Notes: generated from the sequence alone by a model not told the origin. Shown: positions 39,410-50,002, counted from the first letter of the stretch. The stretch is DNA of 64,000 nucleotides from Klebsiella oxytoca (GCF_009707385.1 NZ_CP046115.1:1178001-1242000); one strand, 5' to 3'. Numbers and translations: made by a program.

Positions 39410-40233
39410 GCGTGGTCATCAATGATAAACCGCGTCAGCGGACGCTGAAGTGGCGCTGGCCGTTTTCGCGGCAGCTTACCCTGAGCGTGGCGACCCTGGC
39501 GGTGCTGTTGTTTATCTGGTGGGCCGTTGCCGCCCTACAGCTGATTAGCCCGCTATTTCTGCCGCCGCCGGGACAGGTATTGCAGAAACTTATCACCATT
39601 GCCGGCCCGCAGGGCTTTATGGATGCCACCCTCTGGCAGCATCTGGCGGCGAGCCTGACGCGTATCGTCATTGCGCTGCTGGCGGCGGTGGTAATCGGCG
39701 TACCGGTAGGGATCGCTATGGGATTGAGCCCGACGGTGCGCGGGATCCTCGACCCGCTGATCGAGCTGTATCGCCCGGTACCGCCGCTGGCGTATTTACC
39801 GCTAATGGTGATCTGGTTCGGCATCGGCGAGACCTCGAAGATCCTGCTGATCTATCTGGCGATATTCGCGCCGGTGGCGATGTCGGCGCTGGCGGGCGTT
39901 AAGAGCGCCCAGCAGGTGCGCATTCGCGCCGCGCAATCTTTAGGCGCCAGCCGGGCGCAGGTGCTGTGGCTGGTGATCCTGCCCGGCGCGCTGCCGGAAA
40001 TTCTCACCGGCCTGCGTATTGGGCTCGGCGTCGGCTGGTCGACGCTGGTGGCCGCGGAGCTGATTGCCGCCACCCGCGGGTTAGGTTTTATGGTGCAGTC
40101 CGCCGGTGAGTTCCTCGCCACCGATGTGGTGCTGGCCGGTATCGCGGTGATTGCCATCATCGCCTTTTTACTGGAACTGGGGCTGCGCGCGCTGCAGCGT
40201 CGCCTGACGCCCTGGCATGGAGAAGTACAATGA
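39406..40233 (+). CDS. tauC: Taurine ABC transporter permease
   Basis: Inner-membrane permease of 275 residues with about six helices. A cytoplasmic N terminus [17 protein letters not shown] and the loop [31 protein letters not shown] (about residues 177-207) match SsuC/TauC proteins. It overlaps both neighbours by four bases, as is usual for tauBCD. Confidence 0.95.
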   Translation: MSVVINDKPRQRTLKWRWPFSRQLTLSVATLAVLLFIWWAVAALQLISPLFLPPPGQVLQKLITIAGPQGFMDATLWQHLAASLTRIVIALLAAVVIGVPVGIAMGLSPTVRGILDPLIELYRPVPPLAYLPLMVIWFGIGETSKILLIYLAIFAPVAMSALAGVKSAQQVRIRAAQSLGASRAQVLWLVILPGALPEILTGLRIGLGVGWSTLVAAELIAATRGLGFMVQSAGEFLATDVVLAGIAVIAIIAFLLELGLRALQRRLTPWHGEVQ

Positions 40234-41081
40234 GCGAACGTTTAAGCATTACCCCGCTGGGGCCGTATATTGGCGCGCAGGTATCCGGCGTCGACATTTC
40301 CCGCCCGCTAAGCGACAACCAGTTTGAGCAGCTGTATCACGCGGTGCTGCGTCATCAGGTGGTGTTCCTGCGCGAGCAGAATATCACTCCCGAGCAGCAA
40401 CGGGATCTTGCCCTGCGCTTTGGCGACCTGCATATTCATCCGGTCTATCCGCACGCGCCCGGCGTTGATGAAATTATCGTCCTTGATACTCATGACGATA
40501 ACCCGCCGGATAACGACAACTGGCACACCGACGTCACCTTTATTGAGACGCCGCCCGCCGGGGCGATCCTCGCGGCAAAAGAGCTACCTTCAACCGGCGG
40601 CGACACCCTGTGGACCAGCGGTATTGCGGCGTATGAGGCGCTCTCCGAACCTTTCCGCCAGCTGCTAAGCGGCCTGCGGGCGGAGCACGATTTCCGTAAA
40701 TCGTTCCCGGAGTATAAATACCGTAAGAGCGAAGAGGAGCATCAACGCTGGCTGGAGGCGGTGGCGAAGAACCCGCCGCTGCTGCATCCGGTAGTGCGCA
40801 CCCATCCGGTGACCGGGAAACAGGCGCTGTTTGTCAATGAGGGTTTTACCACCCGCATCGTCGACGTGACGGAGAAAGAGAGCGAGGCGCTGCTCGGCTT
40901 CCTGTTTGCCCACGTCACTAAACCCGATTTCCAGGTGCGCTGGCGCTGGCAACCGAACGACGTAGCGATTTGGGATAACCGCGTCACCCAGCATTACGCC
41001 AACGCCGATTATCTGCCGCAGCGGCGCATTATGCACCGGGCGACGATTCTCGGGGATAAACCGTATTACCGGGCGGAGTAA
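40230..41081 (+). CDS. tauD: Taurine dioxygenase
   Basis: Fe(II)/2-oxoglutarate dioxygenase of 283 residues, the E. coli length. It hydroxylates taurine, releasing sulfite and aminoacetaldehyde. The iron facial triad is visible as His99 and Asp101 in NWHTDVTF and the late His in [11 protein letters not shown], followed by the Arg in MHRATI that binds 2-oxoglutarate. Sulfite then feeds cysteine synthesis. Confidence 0.96.
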   Translation: MSERLSITPLGPYIGAQVSGVDISRPLSDNQFEQLYHAVLRHQVVFLREQNITPEQQRDLALRFGDLHIHPVYPHAPGVDEIIVLDTHDDNPPDNDNWHTDVTFIETPPAGAILAAKELPSTGGDTLWTSGIAAYEALSEPFRQLLSGLRAEHDFRKSFPEYKYRKSEEEHQRWLEAVAKNPPLLHPVVRTHPVTGKQALFVNEGFTTRIVDVTEKESEALLGFLFAHVTKPDFQVRWRWQPNDVAIWDNRVTQHYANADYLPQRRIMHRATILGDKPYYRAE

Positions 41082-41106
41082 TCTCTGCGCCGGGCAGGTC
41101 GGTTTT

Positions 41107-41142
41107 CTCCCTCTCCCTGTGGGAGAGGGCCGGGGTGAGGGG
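41107..41142. repeat. Dispersed hairpin repeat, possible tau terminator
   Basis: Perfect stem CCCTCTCCC-TGT-GGGAGAGGG at 41109-41129 followed by ccggggtgagggg. This hairpin type is common in gaps of enterobacterial and pseudomonad chromosomes. Standing between convergent tauD and the acyltransferase gene, it may stop transcription from both sides. Confidence 0.6.
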
Positions 41143-41179
41143 ATCAATCCTCTGCACCGGGTAGGTTGTTTTCAGCGAG

Positions 41180-42898
41180 TTATGCCGATTTTTGCGCGTC
41201 CAGGTGTACCCCAATATAGCGCTGATAGCGGTTGGTCTTCAGATAGGTCAAATCCACCAGCACCAGCCCATCCACGCAGTTGTTGAAATCCGGATCGCTG
41301 CCGAAATCGATAAACTGCACGCCGCCTGGTACGCACACTTCTGAGTACTGTTTATACAGCGGCGGGATCGCACAGCCGAGATTGTCGAGCAGGGACTTCA
41401 GCCGCGCCAGGTCGTCGTTGTAATCCTCGCCGCTAAACTGCGCCAGTACATCCGGCAGCGAGGCCGGATAAGGCCGGCGCGACTCCGCCAACGGATGCGT
41501 CGCCGGAAACCACAGCCGGTAAAACGCCACCAGCAAATCGCGCGCTGACGGCGGCAGCCCGCCGGAAATCGACACCGGACCGAACAGATAGCGATAGTGC
41601 GGATAGCGCGCCAGATATGCGCCGATGCCGGACCACAGATAGTCCAGTCCGCGGCGACCCCAGTAGCGCGGCTGGATAAAGCTGCGCCCCAGTTCGATAC
41701 CATGTTGCAGAATATCCTCCATCCGTGCGTCATAGTGGAACAGGCTGTAGCTGTAGATCCCCTCCAGGCCGCGCTTTGCCAGCTGCATTGCGGTCGGAAT
41801 AAAACGGTAAGCGCCGACGATCTCAAGGTCTGCTTCATCCCATAAAATCAGGTGCAGGTAGTCATCATCGTAGCTATCGACATCGCGGCGTTTGCCGCTG
41901 CCTTCACCCACCGCGCGAAAGGCGATTTCCCGCAGGCGGCCCAGCTCGCGCAGTACCGGCGCGTCCTCCTGACCGCGGCGCTGCCAGAGATAGATGACTT
42001 TGCCATCCGCCGTACGCCCCAGCGTTTCCGCGGTAGCCAGCTCACGTTTCAGCAGGGCGCGGTCTTCGGGGCGGGCGATAGCGCTTTCGGTTTTGAACAC
42101 GCCCGGAAGCCCTTTGCCGAGCAGTTCCAGGTGGCGGTAACAGCGCTCGGTCAGCTCGCGCGAAGAGCTTTGCGGATCGAACCAGGTTGACCAGGCGATC
42201 CGTTGGCCGAGATTCACCGGCAGGCTGCTGTTGCGGCGGCGGAACATTTGCTGCATCAGCAGGAGCAGCGGAAGGTTATCCGAGACCAGCGTGCTGGCGT
42301 AAAACAGCGCGCCGTTGCGCGCGCGGATCCACGCGGGGAGCAGCGGGGCGCGGTATTTTGCCGCCAGCTTAATAAATCCAGAGTGCCATTTTTTATCGCG
42401 GATACCGCGCCGGGTGAGGCGTGAAACCTCGCCTGCCGGAAAGAAAATCAGCACTCCGCCGTTTTGCAGCTGCTGCTCCATCTGCTGCAGCGCCGTTCTG
42501 GCGGCGCGGCCATTAATATTATCGACCGGGATAAACAGCGAGCTCAGCGGCTCAAGGTGAGTCAGCATGCGGTTGGTGACTACTTTGACGTCGCGGCGCA
42601 CGCGGGAGACCGCGTAGAGCAGAGCCAGGCCGTCGAGGGTACCGGTAGGGTGGTTGGCGAAAATGACCAGCGGGCCATACTCGGGGATCTGTTCGAGGTC
42701 GTGCGCCGGGATAGCGCAGCGGATATTGAGATGGTCGAGCACCTGTTCGACTGTATCCAGCCCTTTCAGGTGATGATGGCGCGCGGCAAACTGTTGAAAC
42801 TCTTCCTCATGCAGGAGCTTTTTCAGCACCTTTTTCTGCCAGGGAGCTGGCTTCGCCTGAGGCCACAGGTCATCGAGTACATTGTCGAGACTAAACAT
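41180..42898 (-). CDS. olsF: Bifunctional acyltransferase, OlsF-like ornithine lipid synthase
   Basis: Protein of 572 residues built from two acyltransferase domains. Residues about 60-260 are PlsC/LPLAT-like, with the catalytic H-x5-D motif ANHPTGTLDG (His83, Asp89) and a later FFPAGEVSR. Residues about 300-570 are GNAT/OlsB-like (ILWDEADLEIVGAYRFIPT..., ELGRSFIQPRYWGRRGLDYLW). This two-domain order is that of OlsF, which makes ornithine lipids from ornithine in Serratia; other members use glutamine or lysine, so the amino acid is unproven. The genes on both sides are unrelated, and E. coli K-12 has no equivalent here. Confidence 0.72.
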   Translation of the reverse strand: MFSLDNVLDDLWPQAKPAPWQKKVLKKLLHEEEFQQFAARHHHLKGLDTVEQVLDHLNIRCAIPAHDLEQIPEYGPLVIFANHPTGTLDGLALLYAVSRVRRDVKVVTNRMLTHLEPLSSLFIPVDNINGRAARTALQQMEQQLQNGGVLIFFPAGEVSRLTRRGIRDKKWHSGFIKLAAKYRAPLLPAWIRARNGALFYASTLVSDNLPLLLLMQQMFRRRNSSLPVNLGQRIAWSTWFDPQSSSRELTERCYRHLELLGKGLPGVFKTESAIARPEDRALLKRELATAETLGRTADGKVIYLWQRRGQEDAPVLRELGRLREIAFRAVGEGSGKRRDVDSYDDDYLHLILWDEADLEIVGAYRFIPTAMQLAKRGLEGIYSYSLFHYDARMEDILQHGIELGRSFIQPRYWGRRGLDYLWSGIGAYLARYPHYRYLFGPVSISGGLPPSARDLLVAFYRLWFPATHPLAESRRPYPASLPDVLAQFSGEDYNDDLARLKSLLDNLGCAIPPLYKQYSEVCVPGGVQFIDFGSDPDFNNCVDGLVLVDLTYLKTNRYQRYIGVHLDAQKSA

Positions 42899-42991
42899 AG
42901 CGGCACCTCCTCCGTCTTGCCCCGACAGTAGAAGGTGCAGATGTCGCTCAGATTACAGTTGAGTGAAGATTTAAGGCCACCGGAACTGATT

Positions 42992-43240
42992 GTAGCCCCG
43001 GTAAGCGCAGCGCGACCGGGGGGAATCATGGTGCCGAATATAAAAGCCGGGATAACCCCGGGTTGCGGCTGGCGCCTTACCCGGCTACCGGAGCAGGCCG
43101 TAGCCCCGGTAAGCGCAGCGCGACCGGGGGGGAATCATGGTGCCGAATGTAAAAAATGGGGTAATCCCGGTTTGCGGCTGGCACCTTACCCGGGCTATCG
43201 GAGTAGGCTGTAGCCCCGGTAAGCGCAGCGCGACCGGGGA
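42992..43240. repeat. REP array, left block (5 palindromes)
   Basis: Five alternately oriented REP sequences. Forward copies (gtagccccggtaagcgcagc...) start at 42992, 43100 and 43210; opposed copies (gttgcggctggcgccttacc...) lie at about 43056-43087 and 43165-43198. The unit length is 108-110 bp. The last copy ends within three bases of the RAYT stop codon. Confidence 0.9.
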
Positions 43241-43241
43241 A

Positions 43242-43733
43242 TTACTGGCGTTCGCCGCACAAAAAATCGTGAATTTCGCTGCCCCAATTATCGGGATATA
43301 ACCCGTGGCGGACATCCCGGTGAAAGGTTGAAAAGGGCCAATCACAAACCTGTCTTACCCAACCATGCTTGACCGGATTTATATACGTGTAATCGATATG
43401 TCGGCGGTAGTCTGCTTCATCGCGGATAGCATGTTCCCAGAAGCGAGGTTGCCAGACATTTTCCTGTTTTAATGCTTTGCTAAAGCAACCTTTTATATCC
43501 CTCCATCTGGCGGAGAAATCGCTATCTTCTTCGGGTAATGTCCAGATGCAATGAAGATGTTCAGGAAGGATAACCCAGGCATTAATGTAAAAGGGTTTTC
43601 GTTGTTTGATGGTGAAGATAGCATGACGTAATTCCCCGATATGCTCGGTTAGAAGCCTGCTCTTCCGGTTTCGCAAATTGACCGTAAAAAACCAGGTACC
43701 ACCCTTCAGATAATAACGACGATAGGCCACCAC
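43242..43733 (-). CDS. rayT: REP-associated tyrosine transposase (RAYT, IS200-like Y1)
   Basis: Single-strand DNA nuclease of 163 residues in the Y1/HUH family, which recognises and processes REP sequences. It shows YRRYYLKGGTWFFTVNLRNR, the HUH pair in PEHLHCIWTLP and the region of the catalytic tyrosine in HIDYTYINPVKHGW, closely resembling the E. coli RAYT (165 residues). A GTG start at 43733 is preferred because AAGGAG lies six bases ahead; an ATG at 43850 would add 39 unrelated residues. The gene is somewhat AT-richer than its neighbours and sits inside its REP array. Confidence 0.9.
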   Translation of the reverse strand: MVAYRRYYLKGGTWFFTVNLRNRKSRLLTEHIGELRHAIFTIKQRKPFYINAWVILPEHLHCIWTLPEEDSDFSARWRDIKGCFSKALKQENVWQPRFWEHAIRDEADYRRHIDYTYINPVKHGWVRQVCDWPFSTFHRDVRHGLYPDNWGSEIHDFLCGERQ

Positions 43734-43850
43734 GGAGCGCTCCTTTGCAAACACATCTTTTGAAGCATCAGGGTATAGATGGGATAAAATCAGGCAAGAG
43801 TTCAATAATGACGGCGGAAAGAGGCTCGCAAAATTTCGTCTCCGGGGCAA

Positions 43851-44250
43851 TCCCGGGTTGCGGCTGGCGCCTTACCCGGGCTACTGGAGCAGGCCCGTAG
43901 CTTCGGTAAGCGCAGCGCGACCGGGTAAAAAATGGTGCCGAATATAAAAACCGGGATAACCCTGGGTTGCGGCTGGCGCCTTATCCGTCTACCGGAGCAG
44001 GCCGTAGCCCCGGTAAGCGCGCGCGACCGGGGAAAACATAGTGCCGAATATAAAAACCGGGATAACCCCGGGTTGCGGCTAACGCCTTACCCGGGCTACT
44101 GGAGCAGGCCCGTAGCTTCGGTAAGCGCAGTGCGACCGGGGAAAACATGGTGCCGAATATAAAAACCGGGATAACCCCGGGTTGCGGCTGGCGCCTTACC
44201 CGGCTACCGGAGCAGGCCGTAGCCCCGGTAAGCGCAGCGCGACCGGGGGA
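43851..44250. repeat. REP array, right block (8 palindromes)
   Basis: Eight alternating REP sequences. Forward copies start at 43897, 44004, 44112 and 44219; opposed copies lie at about 43851-43884, 43960-43991, 44065-44098 and 44175-44206. The unit length is 107-108 bp, with the linker ggtgccgaatataaaaaccg conserved between pairs. It ends 16 bases before the hemB stop. Confidence 0.9.
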
Positions 44251-44265
44251 GGGGCGATAGCCGAA

Positions 44266-45240
44266 TTAACGCAGGATTTTCTTTTCGGCGAGGTCGAGAG
44301 CGAAGTAGCTAAAAATCAGATCCGCACCGGCGCGTTTAATTGCGCCGAGGCTTTCCAGCACCACTTTCTCTTCATCGATAGCGCCGGCCTGGGCGGCGAA
44401 TTTAATCATCGCGTATTCACCGCTCACCTGATACGCGCCCAGCGGCAGGTTGGTGCGCTCGCGCAGATCGCGCAGGATATCAAGATACGGACCGGCCGGT
44501 TTAACCATCAGGCAATCGGCGCCCTGGGCTTCGTCGAGCAGCGACTCGCGGATCGCTTCACGGCGATTCATTGGGCTCATTTGATAGGTTTTACGATCGC
44601 CTTTTAACGCGGTACCCGCGGCTTCACGGAACGGGCCATAGAACGATGAAGCGAACTTCGTGGAGTAGGACATGATCGCCGTATCGCTAAATCCGGCGGC
44701 GTCCAGCGCCTGGCGAATGGCCTGCACCTGGCCGTCCATTGCGGCGGAAGGGGCGATAAAATCCGCGCCTGCGGCAGCGGCAACCACTGCCTGTTTGCCG
44801 AGGTTCTCCAGGGTTTTATCGTTATCCACGCCGTGCTCGCACAGCACGCCGCAGTGGCCGTGAGAGGTGTATTCGCAGAAGCAGGTGTCGGACATCACGA
44901 TCATCTCCGGTACCGCCTGTTTGGCGATACGGGACATGCGCGCTACCAGACCGTTTTCATTCCAGGTATCGCTGCCAACGGCATCGGTATGATGGGAAAT
45001 CCCGAAGGTCATCACCGAACGGATGCCGGCGTTGGCAATGCGCTCAATCTCGCGCGCCAGGTGTCTTTCCGGAATACGCATTACGCCGGGCATAGCTTCG
45101 ATGGCTTTGTAATCGTCAATTTCTTCTTCAACAAAGATCGGCAACACCAGGTCGTTCAAACTCAGTGTTGTCTCTTCAAACATGGCACGTAGCGAAGCGG
45201 ACTTACGCAGGCGGCGTGGGCGAGTGATTAAATCTGTCAT
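44266..45240 (-). CDS. hemB: Delta-aminolevulinic acid dehydratase (porphobilinogen synthase)
   Basis: Cytoplasmic heme-pathway enzyme of 324 residues that condenses two 5-aminolevulinates into porphobilinogen. The zinc-cysteine cluster is [18 protein letters not shown]; Schiff-base lysines are in [17 protein letters not shown] and [13 protein letters not shown]. It is a single gene, with REP array downstream and its promoter in the 45241-45346 gap before divergent-side ampH end. Confidence 0.96.
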   Translation of the reverse strand: MTDLITRPRRLRKSASLRAMFEETTLSLNDLVLPIFVEEEIDDYKAIEAMPGVMRIPERHLAREIERIANAGIRSVMTFGISHHTDAVGSDTWNENGLVARMSRIAKQAVPEMIVMSDTCFCEYTSHGHCGVLCEHGVDNDKTLENLGKQAVVAAAAGADFIAPSAAMDGQVQAIRQALDAAGFSDTAIMSYSTKFASSFYGPFREAAGTALKGDRKTYQMSPMNRREAIRESLLDEAQGADCLMVKPAGPYLDILRDLRERTNLPLGAYQVSGEYAMIKFAAQAGAIDEEKVVLESLGAIKRAGADLIFSYFALDLAEKKILR

Positions 45241-45346
45241 GGTTTGCCTGATTTTGTGAAATGAAAAAAGCTAGTTTACCTGAATTGGCGGTGGGATGTT
45301 TCGCCAAAATGATCCTTATCAATCGATGGCAAAACATCCCGATAGT

Positions 45347-46516
45347 TTACTGACTGACGGTCTCAATCGTGGGACGGAAGCCGCTGAGTTCGCTAACCAG
45401 CTCGTTGATGCCGTCGCTCATATTATTGAAACGCGTCAACGGAGAACGGGTCACCACCACGAAGGCGCCGACGTTAGCCTGCGGGTTCATCGCCATATAG
45501 GTGATAAAACCGCCGCCGCCGCCGGTCTTCTGAATAATGCCCGGCTGGCCGTTTTTCGGCTTCATGTAAACCCAGCCGAGGCCGAGGGCATCGGCTTTGC
45601 CCGGCACGTCCATACCGATCACCTTTGTCAGATGGCTACGTTGATAAATCAGCGTCTGCATCCGGTCCGCCTGCTGGCCGCGGGTGAAGAAATCAGAAGA
45701 GAGGAACTGCTGCATCCAGCGCATCATATCGCCGGGCGTGGAGTACACGCCGCCGCTGCCGATAGCCGCGAGGGTATTGTTACACGGGCTGGCCCCTTTC
45801 TCCGGGATCATCAGCCGTCGGCACTGATCCGGCGATGGCGTAAAGGTGGTGTCTTTCATCCCCAGCGGACGGGTGATTTGCTCTTCAAACAGCTGCGGAT
45901 AAGGTTTGCCCGCAGCGGTAGAGAGCGCATCGGCCAGCAAATCGAAGGCCAGATTGGAATAGGCGGCCTGCGAACCGGGGGCGGTTTTTAGCGTTGCGGT
46001 GGATAACCAGTTCCAGCGCTGCTGGCGGGTCGGCCAGACGAAAACCGGACGATGCGCCGCACCGCCGGGCTGCTCGCGCGGCAGCGCGCTGGTATGCGTC
46101 GCCAGATTCACCAGCGTGATAGGCGCGCCCTGGTAAGTTGGCACCCGCGCGCCCGGCGGCGCGTATTTGCTCAGGGGATCGTTAAGCTTCACTACGCCCT
46201 GATCGAGGAGTTTGACAAGCATTTCGCTGGTCATCAATTTGCTGATAGAGGCAATGCGGATCACCGAATCGAGCTGCGGGTGCTCATTATTGCCCGGCCT
46301 GGTCTCGCCAAAGCTACGGAATACGCGCTGGTTACCGTCGATAACCACCAGCGCCATACCGGTCGCGCCGCTGCCGTAGAAAATATGATTCGCGTAACGG
46401 TCAACAACATCGGCGGCGAATTCCGGGTCGACGCTCGGCTGTGCGGCCTGGACCGATGTCAATGACGCCGCGCACAGCGCAGCAAAAATGAGCAGACTAC
46501 GTTTCAACGGGGGCAT
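45347..46516 (-). CDS. ampH: D-alanyl-D-alanine carboxypeptidase/endopeptidase AmpH
   Basis: Penicillin-binding protein of the class C beta-lactamase fold, 389 residues, periplasmic and membrane-associated, involved in peptidoglycan recycling. The signal peptide ends SVQAAQ. Active-site motifs are S-x-x-K in IASISKLMTS, Y-x-N in AAYSNLAFD and KTG in IIQKTGGGGG. E. coli AmpH starts at the Met-Lys-Arg-Ser equivalent; here a TTG at 46507 sits at that place and the ATG at 46516 is three codons upstream. Confidence 0.95.
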   Translation of the reverse strand: MPPLKRSLLIFAALCAASLTSVQAAQPSVDPEFAADVVDRYANHIFYGSGATGMALVVIDGNQRVFRSFGETRPGNNEHPQLDSVIRIASISKLMTSEMLVKLLDQGVVKLNDPLSKYAPPGARVPTYQGAPITLVNLATHTSALPREQPGGAAHRPVFVWPTRQQRWNWLSTATLKTAPGSQAAYSNLAFDLLADALSTAAGKPYPQLFEEQITRPLGMKDTTFTPSPDQCRRLMIPEKGASPCNNTLAAIGSGGVYSTPGDMMRWMQQFLSSDFFTRGQQADRMQTLIYQRSHLTKVIGMDVPGKADALGLGWVYMKPKNGQPGIIQKTGGGGGFITYMAMNPQANVGAFVVVTRSPLTRFNNMSDGINELVSELSGFRPTIETVSQ

Positions 46517-46707
46517 CCATCATGGTGAAGAAAAAATACAGAGCGTATTTATACTACGAAGCGCCGCCGAGCAAAGCGCTAATGAAGCGATTCTGTGCGG
46601 AAAAACGTAACCTGGCGTAAAAAAACCTTTTTTATGCTTTCGGATAGCGGCATTTACCCGCGGGCGCGTATGATGATCGTTTTGGTTAATAACGAGTGGC
46701 GGAGACG

Positions 46708-47241
46708 ATGGCTGTACAACGGGTAGTAATGGTAGTGGATATGCAAAACGGCGTTTTCGCGACGCCGCGTTTCGAGCGCGAGCGCTGCGCGGCGCAAATT
46801 AATCGCCTGATAAACGCTGCGGATACCGTTATCTTCATTCAGCACTGTGAGGAGGGCGGCCTCGAAGAGGGAAGCGAAGGTTTTGCCTTGTTGCCCGAAA
46901 TACAGCAGCCCGCAGGCGCGCTATACGTTACGAAGACCGCCTGCGATGCCTTTTACCGCACTCCCCTCGAAGAAGTGCTGCGCGAACATCACATTACGCA
47001 GTTTGTGATTTGCGGTTGCGCCACCGACTACTGCGTTGATACCACCATCAAGAACGGCGCCAGCCGTGGCTACGCGATTACCGTCGCTGAAGATGCCCAT
47101 ACTACAGCCAACCGTCCGGCGGCTCAGGCCACCACGTTAATAGCCCACCACAACGACGTCTGGCGTTCGCTGACGGTTCCGGGCAATCCTTTACACGTGA
47201 AACCGACAGAAACAATTCTTAGCGAGTGGCAGCCGAACTAA
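46708..47241 (+). CDS. Isochorismatase-family cysteine hydrolase
   Basis: Cytoplasmic hydrolase of 177 residues. The catalytic triad is visible: Asp in VVDMQNGVF, Lys in VTKTACDAF and nucleophile Cys in CGCATDYCVDTT. Such enzymes cleave isochorismate, nicotinamide or other small amides; no substrate is evident. The ATG at 46708 follows GGCGGAGACG; an in-frame GTG at 46696 would add four residues. It stands alone, divergent from ampH. Confidence 0.87.
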   Translation: MAVQRVVMVVDMQNGVFATPRFERERCAAQINRLINAADTVIFIQHCEEGGLEEGSEGFALLPEIQQPAGALYVTKTACDAFYRTPLEEVLREHHITQFVICGCATDYCVDTTIKNGASRGYAITVAEDAHTTANRPAAQATTLIAHHNDVWRSLTVPGNPLHVKPTETILSEWQPN

Positions 47242-47357
47242 GCTACTGATACCCGGTCTCATCATCCGCCCACTTTGCTTCGCTGCGACGGCTTTGCGGC
47301 GGGCGTTTTGTATGACATAGCACAGCGAAATGAAAAAGAAGTTAGCAGGAGAGCATG

Positions 47358-48578
47358 ATGTTTAAATCCTTTTTCCCCAAACCGGGGCCGTTTTTTATTT
47401 CTGCCTTTATCTGGTCGCTGCTGGCGGTGATTTTTTGGCAGGCGGGCGGCGGCGACTGGCTGCTGCGGGTAACCGGCGCATCCCAGGATGTCGCGATTAG
47501 CGCAGCGCGCTTCTGGTCGCTCAACTATCTGGTGTTCTACGCCTACTACATGTTCTGCGTGGGGGTATTTGCCCTTTTTTGGTTTATTTACAGCCCGCAC
47601 CGCTGGCAGTACTGGTCGATCCTTGGCACCTCGCTGATTATTTTCGTCACCTGGTTTCTGGTGGAGGTGGGAGTGGCGATAAACGCCTGGTACGCGCCGT
47701 TCTACGATCTGATTCAGACCGCGCTGGCGACGCCGCATAAAGTCAGTATTAATCAGTTTTATCAGGAAATTGGCGTATTTCTCGGCATCGCGATTATCGC
47801 GGTGCTGATCGGCGTGATGAATAATTTCTTCGTCAGCCACTACGTTTTCCGCTGGCGTACCGCCATGAACGAACACTATATGGCGCACTGGCAGCACCTG
47901 CGCCATATCGAAGGCGCCGCCCAGCGTGTGCAGGAAGACACTATGCGCTTTGCTTCTACGCTGGAGAGCATGGGGGTCAGTTTTCTCAATGCGGTGATGA
48001 CCCTTATCGCCTTCCTGCCAGTGCTGGTGACGCTCTCCGCGCACGTACCGGATTTACCGTTTGTCGGCCATATACCGTACGGTCTGGTTATCGCCGCGAT
48101 CGTCTGGTCGTTAATGGGGACAGGCCTGCTGGCGGTGGTGGGGATTAAGCTGCCCGGGCTGGAGTTCAAAAACCAGCGCGTTGAGGCCGCCTATCGTAAA
48201 GAGCTGGTTTACGGTGAGGATGACGCTAACCGCGCGACGCCGCCGACGGTGCGTGAGCTGTTCAGCGCCGTGCGCCGCAACTATTTCCGCCTCTATTTCC
48301 ACTATATGTATTTCAACATCGCCCGTATTCTTTATCTCCAGGTGGATAACGTTTTCGGTTTGTTCCTGCTGTTTCCGTCGATTGTTGCCGGTACGATTAC
48401 GCTGGGCCTGATGACTCAGATAACCAACGTCTTTGGTCAGGTTCGCGGCTCGTTCCAGTATCTGATTAGCTCGTGGACTACACTGGTTGAGCTGATGTCT
48501 ATTTACAAACGTCTGCGCAGCTTTGAACGCGAGCTGGACGGTAAAGAGCTGCTGGAAGTTACCCAAACGCTAAGTTAA
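47358..48578 (+). CDS. sbmA: Peptide antibiotic transporter SbmA
   Basis: Inner-membrane proton-driven peptide transporter of 406 residues (SbmA/BacA family) that admits microcins, bleomycin and proline-rich peptides. It is nearly identical to E. coli SbmA ([10 protein letters not shown]..., [33 protein letters not shown]). Of two adjacent ATGs, 47358 matches the E. coli start and has better spacing from AGGAG. It probably forms an operon with yaiW, 18 bases downstream. Confidence 0.96.
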   Translation: MFKSFFPKPGPFFISAFIWSLLAVIFWQAGGGDWLLRVTGASQDVAISAARFWSLNYLVFYAYYMFCVGVFALFWFIYSPHRWQYWSILGTSLIIFVTWFLVEVGVAINAWYAPFYDLIQTALATPHKVSINQFYQEIGVFLGIAIIAVLIGVMNNFFVSHYVFRWRTAMNEHYMAHWQHLRHIEGAAQRVQEDTMRFASTLESMGVSFLNAVMTLIAFLPVLVTLSAHVPDLPFVGHIPYGLVIAAIVWSLMGTGLLAVVGIKLPGLEFKNQRVEAAYRKELVYGEDDANRATPPTVRELFSAVRRNYFRLYFHYMYFNIARILYLQVDNVFGLFLLFPSIVAGTITLGLMTQITNVFGQVRGSFQYLISSWTTLVELMSIYKRLRSFERELDGKELLEVTQTLS

Positions 48579-48596
48579 CGATCGCAAGGAAGAACC

Positions 48597-49703
48597 ATGG
48601 CCGTAGCATCATCTCATTTTGTTTCGCTCTCCCTGACGCTACTGGCCGGGATGGTTCTCAGCGCCTGTTCCAGCAAGCCGGAGCCGGTGTTAAAAGAAGG
48701 CGAAAAGCCGATTGATGTTGCAGCCGTGGTGCGGCAGAAAATGCCCGCCAGCGTAAAAGATCGTGAAGAATGGGCGCAGGCCATCGCTAAAACCTTTGCA
48801 AGCCAGAAGCTGGCGCCGACGGAAGAGAACGTGTGTTCGGTGCTGGCGGTGGCACAGCAGGAGTCCAACTATCAGGCGGACCCTGCGGTGCCGGGGCTGA
48901 ATAAAATCGCCTGGCAGGAGATAGACCGCCGGGCGGAGAAAATGCACATTCCGGTTTTTCTGGTGCATACCGCGTTGAAAATCAAATCACCCAACGGTAA
49001 GAGCTATAGCGAACGCCTGGATAGCGTGAAAACGGAAAAGCAGCTGAGCGCAATTTTCGATGATTTTATCGGTATGGTGCCGATGGGGCAGAAGCTGTTC
49101 GGCTCGCTAAATCCGGTGCATACCGGCGGTCCGATGCAGGTCAGTATAGCTTTCGCCGAGCAGCATACCGACGGCTATCCGTGGAAAATCGACGGTACCG
49201 TGCGCCAGGAGGTGTTCAGCCTGCGCGGCGGGCTGTGGTTTGGCACCTATCATCTGTTGAACTATCCGGCTAGCTACAGCGTGCCGCTGTATCGTTTTGC
49301 CGACTTCAACGCCGGATGGTACGCCAGCCGCAATGCCGCTTTCCAGAATGCCGTCTCTAAGGCGACGGGCGTCAAGCTGGCGCTGGATGGTGATTTAATT
49401 CGCTACGACAGCGACGAAGCCGGAACCACTGAACTGGCGGTGCGCCGCCTGTCTTCTCAGCTGGCGATGAGCGATGAGGATATCCACCGGCAGTTGAAGA
49501 AGGGGGATACGCTGGCGTTTGAGGAGAGCGATCTGTATAAAAAAGTGTTCCGTATCGCCGACAAGAAGGTTGGCAAAACGCTACCGCGAGAAGTGCTGCC
49601 GGGAATTCAACTTGAGAGTCCGAAAATCACCCGTAATTTGACGACCGCCTGGTTTGCCAAACGCGTTGACGACAGGCGAGCCAGCTGTATGGCGCGCCGC
49701 TAG
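48597..49703 (+). CDS. yaiW: YaiW outer-membrane lipoprotein (DUF1615)
   Basis: Lipoprotein of 368 residues with signal peptide and lipobox LSACSSKP (Cys24). In E. coli YaiW is surface-exposed and helps proline-rich peptides reach SbmA. The body carries the family segments [20 protein letters not shown] and [13 protein letters not shown], the first recalling a lysozyme-like fold. AAGGAAGAACC precedes the ATG. Its stop overlaps the end of convergent yaiY. Confidence 0.93.
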   Translation: MAVASSHFVSLSLTLLAGMVLSACSSKPEPVLKEGEKPIDVAAVVRQKMPASVKDREEWAQAIAKTFASQKLAPTEENVCSVLAVAQQESNYQADPAVPGLNKIAWQEIDRRAEKMHIPVFLVHTALKIKSPNGKSYSERLDSVKTEKQLSAIFDDFIGMVPMGQKLFGSLNPVHTGGPMQVSIAFAEQHTDGYPWKIDGTVRQEVFSLRGGLWFGTYHLLNYPASYSVPLYRFADFNAGWYASRNAAFQNAVSKATGVKLALDGDLIRYDSDEAGTTELAVRRLSSQLAMSDEDIHRQLKKGDTLAFEESDLYKKVFRIADKKVGKTLPREVLPGIQLESPKITRNLTTAWFAKRVDDRRASCMARR

Positions 49704-50002
49704 CGGTGGCTGCGCCAGCGAAAAAGCAGTCCTAAGACGCCAATCAACAGCGTGCCGGCCAGAAAAGGAATCAGGCCAAATAATGTTCCTACCATCAGGC
49801 CAATTTCAATACGCGGGCGGCTGCTGTCCTGCATTTGAATCAGGTGCTCAAACACGCCCGGCGCGTGGATCAGCATGCTCAGCATTTGCGCTCCGGCCCA
49901 GAAGCAAAACAGCACAAACAGGGCATAAGCGATGTTGCTGCTGGTGATAGCGCGCCTTTTTTTGCCGCCGTTGCCGGCTTTTGCAAAGGTGAACTCAGCC
50001 AT
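49700..50002 (-). CDS. yaiY: YaiY inner-membrane protein (DUF2755)
   Basis: Membrane protein of 100 residues, function unknown. Two helices: [20 protein letters not shown] and [32 protein letters not shown] before the ATG at 50002 is a strong ribosome site, so the longer frame is rejected. E. coli has it at the same place. Confidence 0.9.
   Translation of the reverse strand: MAEFTFAKAGNGGKKRRAITSSNIAYALFVLFCFWAGAQMLSMLIHAPGVFEHLIQMQDSSRPRIEIGLMVGTLFGLIPFLAGTLLIGVLGLLFRWRSHR

Noticed and set aside
43734-43850. 39-residue extension of the RAYT
   Set aside because: The E. coli protein starts at the equivalent of the GTG at 43733, which has AAGGAG ahead.
42992-44250. Regularly spaced repeats resembling a CRISPR array
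   Set aside because: The repeats are alternating REP palindromes with conserved linkers, not unique spacers, and no cas genes are present.
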